Assembly: GCA_028821475.1 (NCBI GenBank)
Contig: JAPPGB010000076.1
Coordinates: 22,810-86,809 of the forward strand
From: Spirochaetaceae bacterium
Lineage (GTDB): Bacteria > Spirochaetota > Spirochaetia > SZUA-6 > Bin103
Direction of reading: 5' to 3'
DNA: 64,000 nucleotides
The notes under the pieces were generated by a model that saw nothing but the letters and a program-made list of their open reading frames with translations, had not been told where the DNA came from and did no database searches. Positions 26,917 through 35,811 of the stretch are shown here, in pieces; positions within the stretch are counted from its first letter, which is position 1, and the number at the start of each line of letters is the position of its first letter. The position numbers and the translations under genes were made by a program.

Positions 26917-27245
26917 ATGCAGGTCTTCTCCACGAGCACCTACGAGCGTGCCATTCGCAAGCTGCTCGGAGAAGAGGCCCGCAGGGAAATGGAGGACTCG
27001 ATCGCGGCTGCCCCGATGTAGCACCGGTCATCCGGGGCACTGGCGGCATCCGTAAGCTGCGATGGGCCGGTTCCGGTCGTGGGAAGCGAGGGGGCATCCG
27101 CGCCGTCTTCTATCAGGCTGGCCCCGACGCCATCTACTTGCTGACAGCCTATGCGAAGGCGGATCGCGATGACCTGACCCCGGCGGACACCAAGGCATTG
27201 ACGCGTCTGGTTGCCGCTATCAAGAAGGAGTACCAGGGAAAGTGA
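26917..27245 (+). pseudogene. RelE/HigB-type toxin with the same frameshift, second copy
   Basis: Identical by eye to 21198-21526, including the early stop after AAAPM and continuation of RGTGGIRKLRWAGSGRG in another frame. The shared lesion shows duplication after the break, or a tolerated or programmed shift at the C-run. Confidence 0.75.
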
Positions 27246-27625
27246 CGATAGAACGCACCGACCTCGGATGTGAGATCGAAACGGCTCTGGGCGAGGTGCT
27301 CGCCCATGTTCGCGGCGAGACGGGTCTGTCGTGTCGGATCGTCGACGATCCCGCCGCCAGCCGGATTGTCGCGCTCCGCAGGCGGTTGCGGCTGAGCCGG
27401 CAGAAGTTCGCTGATCGTTTCGGTCTCGATGTGAGGGCTGTTCAGGAATGGGAACAGGGGCGGCGCGTTCCCGATCGGGCAGCCCGTGTGCTGCTGACCG
27501 TCATTGATCATGACCCTGAGGCTGTGATCAGGGCATTGGACGAGGATGGCGGCCGACGAGTTGATGGCGGGCTGGAGGGAACGCCTCGAAGCGACCGCGC
27601 GATCCCGCACAGCTCGCCAGGCTGA
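27242..27625 (+). CDS. HTH antitoxin of the RelE-type pair, second copy
   Basis: Identical by eye to 21523-21906: HTH ALRRRLRLSRQKFADRFGLD and the same fused C-terminal residues. Starts at GTG overlapping the toxin stop. Confidence 0.7.
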   Translation: MTIERTDLGCEIETALGEVLAHVRGETGLSCRIVDDPAASRIVALRRRLRLSRQKFADRFGLDVRAVQEWEQGRRVPDRAARVLLTVIDHDPEAVIRALDEDGGRRVDGGLEGTPRSDRAIPHSSPG

Positions 27626-27634
27626 TTGGTCGAC

Positions 27635-27739
27635 ATGGCCAGCGGCGACGTTCCCAACGACAAGGACCAGGCGCTCCGGGCGCTGGCCGAGCGCGACCGG
27701 CGTAAGGCCGCGGCGACGCGCCAAGCCAAGAGATCGTGA
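27635..27739 (+). CDS. Small basic protein, shortened copy
   Basis: 34 residues from ATG 27635, identical to 21916-22020; overlaps the next gene by 4 nt. Confidence 0.4.
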   Translation: MASGDVPNDKDQALRALAERDRRKAAATRQAKRS

Positions 27740-28008
27740 GTGCCGAAGCTGTCGCCATCGTGGGCGCCGCTGTCGGCATGCTGGCCGTACTGGTCCCGCT
27801 CTTGCTGACGCTGGCCGCCGGCATCCGGCGCGACCTTGACCAGGTACGCGCCGACGTGGCCGAAGTGCGCCGCGACCTGCAAGCCCTCACCGCCCGCGTT
27901 GACTCGCTGGCCGAGCGCGTTGCCCGCATCGAGGGCGCGTTGACCGGCCCGTGGCGCCCGGCGAACGGCACGCCGGCGAGCACCCAGGGGGCGTCGTCGG
28001 CCGGCTGA
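27736..28008 (+). CDS. One-TM coiled-coil protein with ALTGPWRP tail
   Basis: 90 residues from GTG 27736. Its tail (RIEGALTGPWRPANGTPAST) is identical to that of 3398-3670 rather than to its tandem partner at 22017 (GTRAST). This hints at gene conversion between the distant 3.4-kb cassette and this one, or that copy 1 of the island acquired changes later. Confidence 0.65.
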   Translation: MSAEAVAIVGAAVGMLAVLVPLLLTLAAGIRRDLDQVRADVAEVRRDLQALTARVDSLAERVARIEGALTGPWRPANGTPASTQGASSAG

Positions 28009-28105
28009 CGCTCGCAGACCTGTGCGCGCTCGAAACCTGCCGCAACGTATGAGCCTGAACCGCCTGCCGATTCGAGCAGCGCTGCCTCATCCTGCAGGTA
28101 CGAAA

Positions 28106-28309
28106 TCAACCCGATACACCGAACTCGATCTTGACCTGCTCCCAGGGAATCCACTCTGCGTCCTGCAGTGCTTCATAGATCGCTTTGAGGTCGTCGTGTT
28201 GTTCAAGCAACTCGACGAGCTCGTCGTAGAGATCGATAGGCAGGGCGACGGCTACGCGGTTCTCCCAGGCGGCGAGGATCGAAGCCGGAACGCTGCCGCG
28301 GCGGCTTCA
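28106..28309 (-). pseudogene. Phd/YefM-like antitoxin C-terminal remnant, second copy
   Basis: Same minus-strand frame as 22387-22590 (VAVALPIDLYDELVELLEQ, ending IPWEQVKIEFGVSG). Confidence 0.4.
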
Positions 28310-28370
28310 GCTCGGCGAACTCCTTGGGCTCCACATTCACGCCCGCTGCCGTCGAAGTGAGGTGAGGCTG

Positions 28371-28703
28371 ATGAATAGAGCCAAGACCGCGAAGCTGGAG
28401 AGAGGCGGGTGGACGCTGGGGACTGCCAAGGAGTTCCTGGGTCTCACCGAGGAAGAGGCCACTCTGATAGAAATCAAACTGGCGCTCGCCAGGGGCATCA
28501 AGGAGCGGCGGCTCTCTTTGCGGCTCACACAGGAAGACCTGGCGAAGCAATTGAGATCCAGTCAGTCTCGGGTCGCGAAGATGGAGGCTTCCGACGCTAC
28601 GGTGTCCATGGATTTCCTGGTGCGTTCGCTGCTCGTGCTCGGTGCGACGACTCAGGAAGTCGGACGGGTCATCGCAAGAAGTTCGGCGGCTCCGGCCGCT
28701 TGA
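28371..28703 (+). CDS. XRE-family HTH regulator (antitoxin-type)
   Basis: 110 residues from ATG 28371 after GAGGTGAGG. Same family as 4041 and 22652 (KLERGGWTLGTAKEFLGLTE; HTH LTQEDLAKQLRSSQSRVAKM). In the N-terminal half it is closer to the 4041 copy than to the 22652 copy (TEEEA, ERRLSLRLTQ), again a sign of exchange between the distant cassettes. Confidence 0.75.
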   Translation: MNRAKTAKLERGGWTLGTAKEFLGLTEEEATLIEIKLALARGIKERRLSLRLTQEDLAKQLRSSQSRVAKMEASDATVSMDFLVRSLLVLGATTQEVGRVIARSSAAPAA

Positions 28704-28799
28704 GGACGCGCCGGAGTGCGGTGGCGCTCGCTGCGCGTGCGCACCGGCTACTCCGCGGCGGCGACGATCCGGTTGCCGAACAAGCCGCGGTCGCCAACG

Positions 28800-28935
28800 A
28801 TGCCTGGTGACCAAGGATGAAGCGCGCCTCCACCTCGCGGCGCTCGATAGTATTCAGCGGGCGCGACACCCAGTCGGCGAGATAGTGTTCGATGGCGCGG
28901 CGGTAGGCGACACCGGTCTCGTCGAGTGGTAGCGA
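28800..28935 (-). pseudogene. Integrase core-domain relic
   Basis: PLNTIERREVEARFILGHQ; the duplicate of 23070-23215. Confidence 0.7.
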
Positions 28936-29105
28936 CCACGCCGCCGGCGGCTACTCCATTCCATCGGCATCGGCGCGGATAGCGGCCGGCCGGCGGTCCG
29001 GACGGGCGCTTGTCAACACTGCGTCAACACCGGTCACGGCGGGACAACCGGCCCGCATTCGGCATCGGGGCGGCCACCGGCGTGGCGCGCACCGGGTGCG
29101 CCGGC

Positions 29106-30398
29106 TTACCCTTCCGCGGCCGAGTCGGGGTAGCCGGCGCCGGGCTGCGCCGCTCCACCCTCGTCCTGCTCGCACTCCGGGCCGGCTTCCAAGATGGCGT
29201 CTATGCGGTCGGCGATGAGTTGGGCCGGGCCGCGGAGCTGGCCGATGGTCCAGTCGGCCGCGTAGCCCTCGGTCACGTCGGTGGGGCGGGCGTGGTTGAC
29301 CAGCCGCTTGGTCAGCGAACGCGGCAGGGTCAACTCGCGGTCGGCGATCGTGATCAGGCAGTTGCGGAAGCCGTGGAACCAGAACTTCCTGCCGCCCGCG
29401 CGCGAGATGGGGGCATAGAGATGGGTGAGCACCGAGACGTGGCCCGACCGGCTCGCCGGCGACGGGAACACCCAGCCATTGCCGCCGGTCTCGCTCCGCC
29501 GCCATTCGAGGATCGACGCAAGCTGCCGGGTGATCGGCAGTTCGAGCGGGGTACCGGTCTTGGTGTGCGGCACGTGCACGACCCCGCGCGCCAGGTCCAC
29601 GCGCTCCCAGCGCAGCGTCAATATCTCTCCCCGCCGCATCCCGGAGTACATCGCAACCCAGAAGATGGAGCGGGTGGCCGGGTCCTTCACCACCGCCTCG
29701 ATGCCGCGCTGCCAGTAGGGCAGGGCTTCCGCGGGCGACGAGATCACCCGCCGCACGATCGGGTTGAACCGCCCGCCCGCCGCCAGCCACAGGTCGACCG
29801 GGTTGCGCAGCCCCTCGTGATCGACGCAGGCGCGGCGGTAGATGGAGCGCAGGAGCGAGATCACCTGGTTCCCGATCGCCCAGCCGTGGTTGCTGGTGAG
29901 CAGGGTGAAGCGCGCCTCCACCTCGCGGCGCTCGATGGCATTCAGCGGGCGCGACACCCAGTCGGCGAGATAGTGCTCGATGGCGCGGCGGTAGGCGTCA
30001 CTGGTCTTCGTCGAGCGGAAGGACTTGGCGCCCAGGTAATCCTGGAACGCCTCGCACAGGGTCGGCATGCTCCGCGCCCGCGCGCGCTTGTCCGCCGGAT
30101 CCTGGCCGTCGGCCACCTTGCCGAGCATCCTGTGGGCGATCCGGCGTGCCTGGTCGGGCGTCACGGGGCCGAAGCGCCCGATGACCACGCGCTTGTTGGG
30201 CGCCTTGCGTCCGCCGTCGCCGGCGCGGTAGTTGACGATGAACGACTTGAGCCCCGAGGGCTGGACGCGAACCCCGAACCCGATGAGCTTGTCGTCCCAT
30301 GCGATGAACGCCTTGTCGGACGGCTCCAGCGCCGCGACGTTCCGTTTGTTCAGCGTCAGCCTGAGCCGCGCGGTACGCTTCCCGGTCGTCGATTCCAT
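29106..30398 (-). CDS. Tyrosine-type site-specific integrase (complete)
   Basis: About 430 residues from ATG 30398 (MESTTGKRTARLRLTLNKRN), with CAGGAATC before it. Order: DUF4102-type arm-binding domain (residues ~10-75, DDKLIGFGVRVQPSGLKSFI), core-binding domain (~112-200, SMPTLCEAFQDYLGAKSF), catalytic domain with Arg (GMRRGE), Lys (PHTKTG), His-x-x-Arg (FWFHGFRN), His (VNHA) and Tyr (TEGYAADW). P4/prophage-type integrases of this form excise and integrate genomic islands. It terminates the second island copy and is divergent from a collagen-like lipoprotein gene 178 bp away. A very similar complete copy is at 56441. Confidence 0.9.
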   Translation of the reverse strand: MESTTGKRTARLRLTLNKRNVAALEPSDKAFIAWDDKLIGFGVRVQPSGLKSFIVNYRAGDGGRKAPNKRVVIGRFGPVTPDQARRIAHRMLGKVADGQDPADKRARARSMPTLCEAFQDYLGAKSFRSTKTSDAYRRAIEHYLADWVSRPLNAIERREVEARFTLLTSNHGWAIGNQVISLLRSIYRRACVDHEGLRNPVDLWLAAGGRFNPIVRRVISSPAEALPYWQRGIEAVVKDPATRSIFWVAMYSGMRRGEILTLRWERVDLARGVVHVPHTKTGTPLELPITRQLASILEWRRSETGGNGWVFPSPASRSGHVSVLTHLYAPISRAGGRKFWFHGFRNCLITIADRELTLPRSLTKRLVNHARPTDVTEGYAADWTIGQLRGPAQLIADRIDAILEAGPECEQDEGGAAQPGAGYPDSAAEG

Positions 30399-30576
30399 GA
30401 TTCCTGAACGGCACCTCCAGGATACGCTTTCATCAACACGCGGTGCAACACCCGTGTCAGCATAGTGGATACTGCTGGGACCAAGCGTTCGGTGTGTACA
30501 CGGAAACGCCACCAATATCCCATGGAATCGCAACCAAGAACACACAGAGCGACCTGGTTCAACGATTCAATTCTAT
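30399..30576. promoter_or_regulatory. Divergent integrase/lipoprotein intergenic region, copy 1
   Basis: 178 bp between divergent starts. It contains GTGTACACGG followed by AACGCCACCAA, which is kept in the two other modules (39832-40009 and 56263-56440) although the rest has diverged. The palindromic GTGTACAC core is a candidate regulator site. Confidence 0.45.
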
Positions 30577-31956
30577 ATGACACAGAGGGTTGCACGCCCG
30601 ATGAAATTCGCGGCGTTCATTTCGTTAATCGTTTCCGTGGCGGTCCTGTTCGCCGCCTGTGCAGGCGCCGTAGGCCCTCCGGGCAAGGATGGCGCAGATG
30701 GCGCAGATGGCGCAGACGGCAGGGATGGCGCAGATGGCGCAGATGGCGCCACCGGCCCCCAAGGGCCTCCAGGAGACACGCCATTCGCACCACTTCCGGC
30801 GGCCGGAGTGATCCCGTCCACGATCGTCAGCGTTAACCCGACTGACAGTGGATTTGCTGGTACTCCAGCCGCTGTAGACGTCGCCTCGTTTTTTGCGGGA
30901 GGTATTCCACCGGTCACATATAGGCTCGTCGGGTCTACTCTGCAGAGCGCGGACGTGACCTACGCCAACTACGATGCGGCAGCTACCTACGCTGGCGCTT
31001 CCCCCAGGTGGTTTACGGCAGAGTTGGAGAAGGACGGCAGTATGCTAACCATCAGCGTTGCAACGGCGAATGCGCGTACGGCCGTCGGTGAGGCCGCCGA
31101 CGAGTTCGTCGCCAACTCTTCATCGTTCGTCATCGAAGCGATGGACGCTCATAAGAGCAAAGCCGTTCATGAGCTCATCGTTGCTAACAATCGGGCTCCG
31201 CGCGCCGAGGGTACCTTGCCGACCACCTTCCGAATCGGTGAACAACCGGCCTCTGTTCGTGATGCCAAGACCGGTGAACTCATTACAGATCTTGCTGCTC
31301 TGGACGACTCCGGTGGCGTTTGGGAAGGCTTCAAGTGCACGCAATTCAACACTTGCGAATTGGCCCTGGGCGGTTTCTTCCAGGACGAAGAAGCAGATGG
31401 TAAACTGACATTCTCGGCTGCCACGAAGCATGCTGGGGACGCCAAGTATCTGTCGTTTATGGCGACAGATGGAGGCGTTGTGATCGTCGGCAAGGAAGCT
31501 AAGGTCGATGATGCAGATACCACTGGGACCGACGAGAGTCAAGTCACTGTAGTGCTGACGGCTACCGATCCAAATGGATTGAAGCTAAATCAGGACCTTA
31601 CTGTGAGTATGGAGTCTCGACCGATGGCCCCAGCAATGCTTGAAGGGGTTACTTTCAAGGACGTGACGGCCACAACGGCGGTTCTCACGCAAATCGTCGC
31701 ACGCGCTGCCAACGTCAACTTCAAGGATGAGGATGACGCGTACGCCACGCTCACAATAACGAGCAAGACAGACAACAAGGACGTTGTGGCAGCCAATGGA
31801 GTGGCGAAGGACGGAACTACGCCTGAAAACCTCGTAGTTACTGCTGTTGGTAATCGCGGTATCGCAACCGTTACGATAGTTACCACCGAACCTGTAGATG
31901 GCACCGCCGGTATCGGCCAGTTCGCTGAGACGACTATTCAGGTGACTGCCAACTAG
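30577..31956 (+). CDS. Collagen-like lipoprotein, variable body 1
   Basis: 459 residues; an internal ATG at 30601 is an alternative start. MKFAAFISLIVSVAVLFAAC is a lipoprotein signal with lipobox FAAC. Residues ~31-67 are Gly-X-Y repeats (GKDGADGADGADGRDGADGA). The body is beta-rich with NNRAP and CTQFNTCEL motifs and a final strand VTIVTTEPVDGT. The first ~33 residues equal those of 40010 and 54988, but the bodies differ. A surface-exposed, outer-membrane-anchored protein is likely. It is divergent from an integrase and closed by a strong terminator at 32002. Confidence 0.8.
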   Translation: MTQRVARPMKFAAFISLIVSVAVLFAACAGAVGPPGKDGADGADGADGRDGADGADGATGPQGPPGDTPFAPLPAAGVIPSTIVSVNPTDSGFAGTPAAVDVASFFAGGIPPVTYRLVGSTLQSADVTYANYDAAATYAGASPRWFTAELEKDGSMLTISVATANARTAVGEAADEFVANSSSFVIEAMDAHKSKAVHELIVANNRAPRAEGTLPTTFRIGEQPASVRDAKTGELITDLAALDDSGGVWEGFKCTQFNTCELALGGFFQDEEADGKLTFSAATKHAGDAKYLSFMATDGGVVIVGKEAKVDDADTTGTDESQVTVVLTATDPNGLKLNQDLTVSMESRPMAPAMLEGVTFKDVTATTAVLTQIVARAANVNFKDEDDAYATLTITSKTDNKDVVAANGVAKDGTTPENLVVTAVGNRGIATVTIVTTEPVDGTAGIGQFAETTIQVTAN

Positions 31957-32001
31957 ACCGAAGCCTCGAAGGGTGGCCCGCCCGGTCGCCCTCTGATGGA
32001 G

Positions 32002-32053
32002 GAGCCGCCGAGATAGTAGTGACTACTTCTTGGCGGCTCTTCTTTCCTCTTTT
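32002..32053 (+). terminator. Terminator of lipoprotein 1
   Basis: GAGCCGCC/GGCGGCTC stem with an inner AGTAGT/ACTACT stem, followed by TCTTCTTTCCTCTTTT. Confidence 0.8.
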
Positions 32054-32209
32054 CCGCACTATGTGCGTGGTGAACCCGTCGCCGAGTCCTCCATCCTGTC
32101 GAGGCCCTTGGTCCTTGATCAAGCTCACCACCGTCGATGCTCACTCGTGACGCGACGTTAAGAGTCGGAAACATGGATTGCCGCCAGAGATGAGTCAGCG
32201 GTCGGCTCT

Positions 32210-32370
32210 GCCAGGATCTACGTGACCGGCGGGGAGTGGGAGCAACGCGAGGTGGTCGGATCGGGTCTGGACGAGGGGCCGCTTCTCCGAAACAGCTCTC
32301 TGAGATTCCCGATACTTGGATAGCTCCAACTCAATTCGGTACAGCTTGCCGATGTGGCCACGACTGGGTG
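32210..32370 (-). pseudogene. Possible IS66-type transposase fragment
   Basis: Minus-strand GHIGKLYRIELELSKYRESQ and RAVSEKRPLVQTRSDHLAL resemble the IGxLYxIExE...RxxxxRPLL segment of IS66 transposases. Short and divergent. Confidence 0.3.
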
Positions 32371-32387
32371 ATGTGACATGATGGTGG

Positions 32388-32485
32388 ACACTCTGTGGAG
32401 AGCGGGCTATGGTTCGTGTGCTAACGATCCATCTTGGTGCGGCCATCTTCCGCGGATCAAGCTTGAGGGAACATATATATTACAT
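32388..32485 (+). promoter_or_regulatory. Conserved upstream element of repeat-protein gene, copy 1
   Basis: GGTGGACACTCTGTGGAGAG, then GGCTATGGTTCGTGTGC and a TATATATT close to the start; shared with 41568-41672 and, on the minus strand, 54632-54745. Confidence 0.5.
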
Positions 32486-32486
32486 C

Positions 32487-33355
32487 ATGAAGTCCGTCGT
32501 TACTCGGAGTTCTGACACTATTCGCCGCACCATGCGCATGGCTTTGTGACGTTCTTGGTCATCGGTGTGCTTGGTGCGCTGTCGGTAAACAATATCGTGG
32601 CTGAGGACACGGACGTGCCGGCGGTGAGCGAGGTCGGCATGTTCAGCGCGTCGGCGAGCCGGGATGCCTACCAGTTTGGGGATCCGATCGAGGTCAGGGT
32701 GGACTTCGACCGGCTGGTCACGGTTACGGGGACGCCGCAGATCAACCTCACGGTGGGCGACAACACGCGGGCCGTCGGGCTCACGGGGCCTGCCGTCCAC
32801 TTTCGGTCGCGCACCAGTTCGCTGTTCTTCGCGTACACGGTGGTGGCGGCGGAGAGCGATGCGGACGGCATCAGTGTGGCGGCCGATGCGATCAGCCTGA
32901 ACGGTGGCAGCATCAAGGCGGACGCCGACGGCACCACCGACGCCGACCTGAGCCACGCGGCGTTGACGCCGGGCTCGGGTCACAAGATGGACGGCAGCAA
33001 GAACGAGGTGCCGGTGGTGAGCAGCGTCTCGTTCGTCGGCTCACCGGCGGGCGGAGAGACCTACGAGCTCGGCGAGACCATTGAGCTGAAGGTCGAGTTC
33101 CACCGGTTCCTCGACTATTCGAGCGGCCTGCAGGTGGAGCTGACCATCGGCGGGCAGACCGCGCTGGCGAGCCACTCCCACGGCCGCGGGTTCGGCGGCG
33201 GGGTCACCGAGATCTACTTCGACTACGACGTACGGGCGGACGACTTCGACGCCAACGGGACGATCCGATCTGCGGATGCGCAACCGCTTGCGTGGCTGCC
33301 GAAAATCTACAGCGTGGGTCGGGTATTGACACATCCCCGAAGGCAGTTGAGTTAG
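32487..33355 (+). pseudogene. Truncated surface repeat protein (two Ig-like repeats)
   Basis: The expected start is ATG 32487, but the frame breaks at MRMAL, and the signal-like segment VTFLVIGVLGALSV is read only from a GTG at 32546. Two repeats follow (VSEVGMFSASASRDAYQFGD and VSSVSFVGSPAGGETYELGE), closely matching the first two of the giant autotransporter at 48383-54568. The match stops after YDVRADDFDANG. No barrel is present, so this cannot be an exported anchor. It could serve as a donor for recombination with the full gene. Confidence 0.75.
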
Positions 33356-33446
33356 TGGATATCCGGCTCCGAGACGCGCTGGGCGGATTGTGTACCATGC
33401 CGGGATGGTGACGGCGCGCACGGATATGCCGCAACGGACGGACGTA

Positions 33447-33700
33447 GATGCGCCGACCCCCTACCGGCTGAACAAAGCACGTCCTGTTCGGCCGGCAGGA
33501 GGGGCTATGCGCCGGCTGCCGGTCGGAGTTTCCCTTCCGCGCCTTTGAGGTAGGCCACGTGAATCCCGCAGAGTCGGGCCAGGCACGGACCATATGGACA
33601 ACCTGCAACTGCTCTGTAGCTCCTGCAACCGGATCAAGGGCAACCGAACCATGGAGTATCCGACGGCCCGCCTTGCCGACTTCCGCCAGACGGATTGCCT
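33447..33700 (+). pseudogene. HNH domain relic of a DNA-methylase-associated protein
   Basis: Across three frames: TPYRLNK, then KHVLFGRQEGLCAGCRSEFP with FRAFEVGHVNP, then HMDNLQLLCSSCNRIKGNRT. This is the CxxC...H...CxxCN zinc-stabilised HNH motif found after some adenine-specific methyltransferases. Two frameshifts; the methyltransferase itself is absent. Confidence 0.55.
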
Positions 33701-33803
33701 GCGCATAACTCGATGCTCTACAATAGCTTATCTCCTACTCAAAAGTGAGCGTCCTCGCTTGCGGACGCTTACACCACGGCGGTACACTGTCGAAGGCGCA
33801 ATA

Positions 33804-33965
33804 ATGGGAACCACGAAACTCATCATTGAAAGGACAAGACAAGAAGCATTCGCTCAAGGAGCAAGGCACGAACGCAAAAGGATTGAACGACACCTGCGAC
33901 AGCAGGGTTTGAACGTACAACTGCCAGACTCTGAACAGCAAAGTCAAGGCAAGAAAAAACCGTAA
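33804..33965 (+). CDS. Small basic unknown protein
   Basis: 53 residues from ATG 33804 (MGTTKLIIERTRQEAFAQGA), rich in Arg, Gln and Lys, ending SQGKKKP. The upstream frame is open, so it may be only the tail of a broken longer gene. Base composition is lower in GC than its neighbours. Confidence 0.3.
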   Translation: MGTTKLIIERTRQEAFAQGARHERKRIERHLRQQGLNVQLPDSEQQSQGKKKP

Positions 33966-34054
33966 AGGTACTGGTATCCTGGTGGTGTGCGGCAAAGCCC
34001 CCGCGGCAACGATGAGGGGAGCGGTCGAGACCATGATGGAGCGCCAAAATCGAG

Positions 34055-34203
34055 CGGATCGCCGGGGCCTTCACCACCGCCTCGATGCCGCGCTGCCAGT
34101 ACGGCAGCGCTTCCGCCGGTGACGAGATCACCGGCCGCACGATCGGGTTGAAGCGCCCGCCCGTCGCCAGCTACAGGTCGACCGGGTTGCGCAGCCCCTC
34201 GTG
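34055..34203 (-). pseudogene. Integrase relic
   Basis: Encodes RPVISSPAEALPYWQRGIEA and AVVKAPAIRSI, preceded by FNPIV; an in-frame stop (near 34170) interrupts the part before it. Confidence 0.75.
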
Positions 34204-34597
34204 TCGTCGCCGCCGCCTTCTCAGGCTCAGTTATGTTCGGATTCTGATCAACAGGTGGATGGCGAATTCGCGACGGTCTGCTTCCGCGACAGCATTGAAG
34301 GACAGCATGGCCGTCCGGACCGTCAACGCGGCCAAGATCATCACTGCTGGCGCCCTGCCCGGGAAACTCGGATTGTAGTCCAGGACTATCCCACGCTACC
34401 GAGTCGCAGGCGGCCAGTCGCGATCTGAGGCGGGGCGTGAAGCACGCCCGGAGCCTTTGCCGGCGTCCGGCGCCGCCCGCCCCCGGCAATAGGCCAGAAA
34501 GCACGCCCGTCGGTGCATGACACCGCCGCCGCACCGATCATCTGCAACGCGGGCAAGGCGATTGACGCAGCGCGCGGGCCGCGGGTTCAATGCTGGC
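34204..34597. other. Upstream region of the first Rpn gene
   Basis: No convincing gene. About 34480-34597 is matched in inverted orientation by 39558-39680 ahead of the second Rpn gene, so the duplicated block includes promoter DNA. Confidence 0.5.
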
Positions 34598-35752
34598 GTG
34601 GACGTCGCCAACCCGATCTACGACGTGGTGTTCAAGTACCTGATGCAGAACCAGCGCGTCGCCCGCCTGCTGATCGGCAGGATCACCGGCCTCGCGGTGC
34701 GGTCGCTCACCGTCAGCCCGCAGGAGAGGGCCGTGCGCCGCACTCCCGAAGACCCGGAGCGCGTCCAGCCGCTGACGCTGCTGCGCATGGACTTCGCCGC
34801 CCGCGTGCGCACTGCCGACGGCGGCGAGCGGCAGGTGCTGATCGAGATTCAGAAGACCAGCGCGCCGACCGTGATCGAGCGCTTCCGGCGCTACCTGGGC
34901 CAGCAGATCGGCAGCAGCGACAACATCCTTACCCATCCGTCGGGCCGCACCGAGGCGGTGCCGATCGTGACCATCTACTTCCTGGGTTACGCGCTCGATG
35001 GTCTGTCGGACGAGGCGGTGATCGACGTGTGCCCGCGGGTGACCGAGCGGCGCACCGGGCGGGAGCTGGCGGCGAGCCATCCACTGGTGGAGGGCATCCA
35101 TCACCGCAGCCACATCATCCAGATCCCGCGGCTGGCGAGCCGGCGGCGGGACGAGTTGGAGCGGCTGCTGGCGATCTTCGACCAGGGCCTGGTGAAGGGC
35201 AACGGGCGGGGTGACGCGCATGTGCTGACGATCGAAGAAGGGGAGTATCCGGCGGAGTGCGCCTTCGTGCTGCGGCAGTTGCGCGAGGCGATAGCGGAGG
35301 AGGAGGTGCGGCGCGAGATGGAGGGGGAGGACCTGCTGCTGCGAGACTCGATGCTGCTGGCGCGGCAGGTGGAGCATCGCGACCGCCTTATAGCACAGGA
35401 GCGGCAGCAGGCGCAGCAGGAGCGGGAGCGGGCGCAGCGAGCGGAACGGGCGCAACAGCAGGCGGAACGGGCACAGCAGCAGGCGGAACAGGCGCGGCAA
35501 CAGGAGCAGCAGGAGCGGCAGCAGGCGGAACAGGCTCAACAGCAGGCGGAGCTGGAGCGGCAGCAGGCGGAACAGGCGCGGCAACAGGAGCAGCAGGAGC
35601 GGCAGCAGGAGCGGCAGCAGGCGGAGCAGGAGCGGCGCCTGCTCCTCGCGCAGGCGATCCGCCGCCTGCATGGCCTGGGGCAGGATGCCGAGTCGATCGC
35701 CGCGGCGCTGGCGGTGGATGCGGACGAGGTGCGGCGCGTCCTGTCGGGGTGA
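34598..35752 (+). CDS. Rpn-family PD-(D/E)XK nuclease with Q-rich coiled coil
   Basis: 384 residues from GTG 34598 (DVANPIYDVVFKYLMQNQRV). The nuclease part (1-230) has NPIYDVVFKYLM, RMDFAARVRTADGGERQVLI and EIQK, the D...ExQ core of recombination-promoting nucleases, then SHPLVEGIHHRSHIIQIPRL. From about 265 to 345 there is a glutamine/arginine coiled coil built from short repeats (QQAEQARQQEQQERQQ). The end is RRLHGLGQDAESIAAALAVD and ADEVRRVLSG. Rpn proteins are DNA endonucleases linked to recombination and phage defence. An internal ATG at 35318 with AGGAGG 11 nt before could give a C-terminal small product. An inverted relative lies at 38523. Confidence 0.85.
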   Translation: MDVANPIYDVVFKYLMQNQRVARLLIGRITGLAVRSLTVSPQERAVRRTPEDPERVQPLTLLRMDFAARVRTADGGERQVLIEIQKTSAPTVIERFRRYLGQQIGSSDNILTHPSGRTEAVPIVTIYFLGYALDGLSDEAVIDVCPRVTERRTGRELAASHPLVEGIHHRSHIIQIPRLASRRRDELERLLAIFDQGLVKGNGRGDAHVLTIEEGEYPAECAFVLRQLREAIAEEEVRREMEGEDLLLRDSMLLARQVEHRDRLIAQERQQAQQERERAQRAERAQQQAERAQQQAEQARQQEQQERQQAEQAQQQAELERQQAEQARQQEQQERQQERQQAEQERRLLLAQAIRRLHGLGQDAESIAAALAVDADEVRRVLSG

Positions 35753-35811
35753 CGGCGGTGCGTAGGCGGGAGACTGAGGCCCGACGAATTCGCCGTCACG
35801 AACTTGCTTGC

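Larger units (their letters stand above)
25933..30203. repeat. Tandem-duplicated island, copy 2
   Basis: Second copy of 20231-24480. Differences by eye are a few substitutions, a 19-nt insertion near 26650 and a divergent SLATT N-terminus. This copy continues into a complete integrase 5' end. Confidence 0.85.

Noticed and set aside
23288..30407. Long plus-strand frames of 465-490 codons
   Set aside because: Antisense to the integrase copies; identical because the integrases are identical.
34598..35752. CRISPR-like array in the Rpn repeats or elsewhere
   Set aside because: The repeats are coding and contiguous, without unique spacers; no array found in the window.
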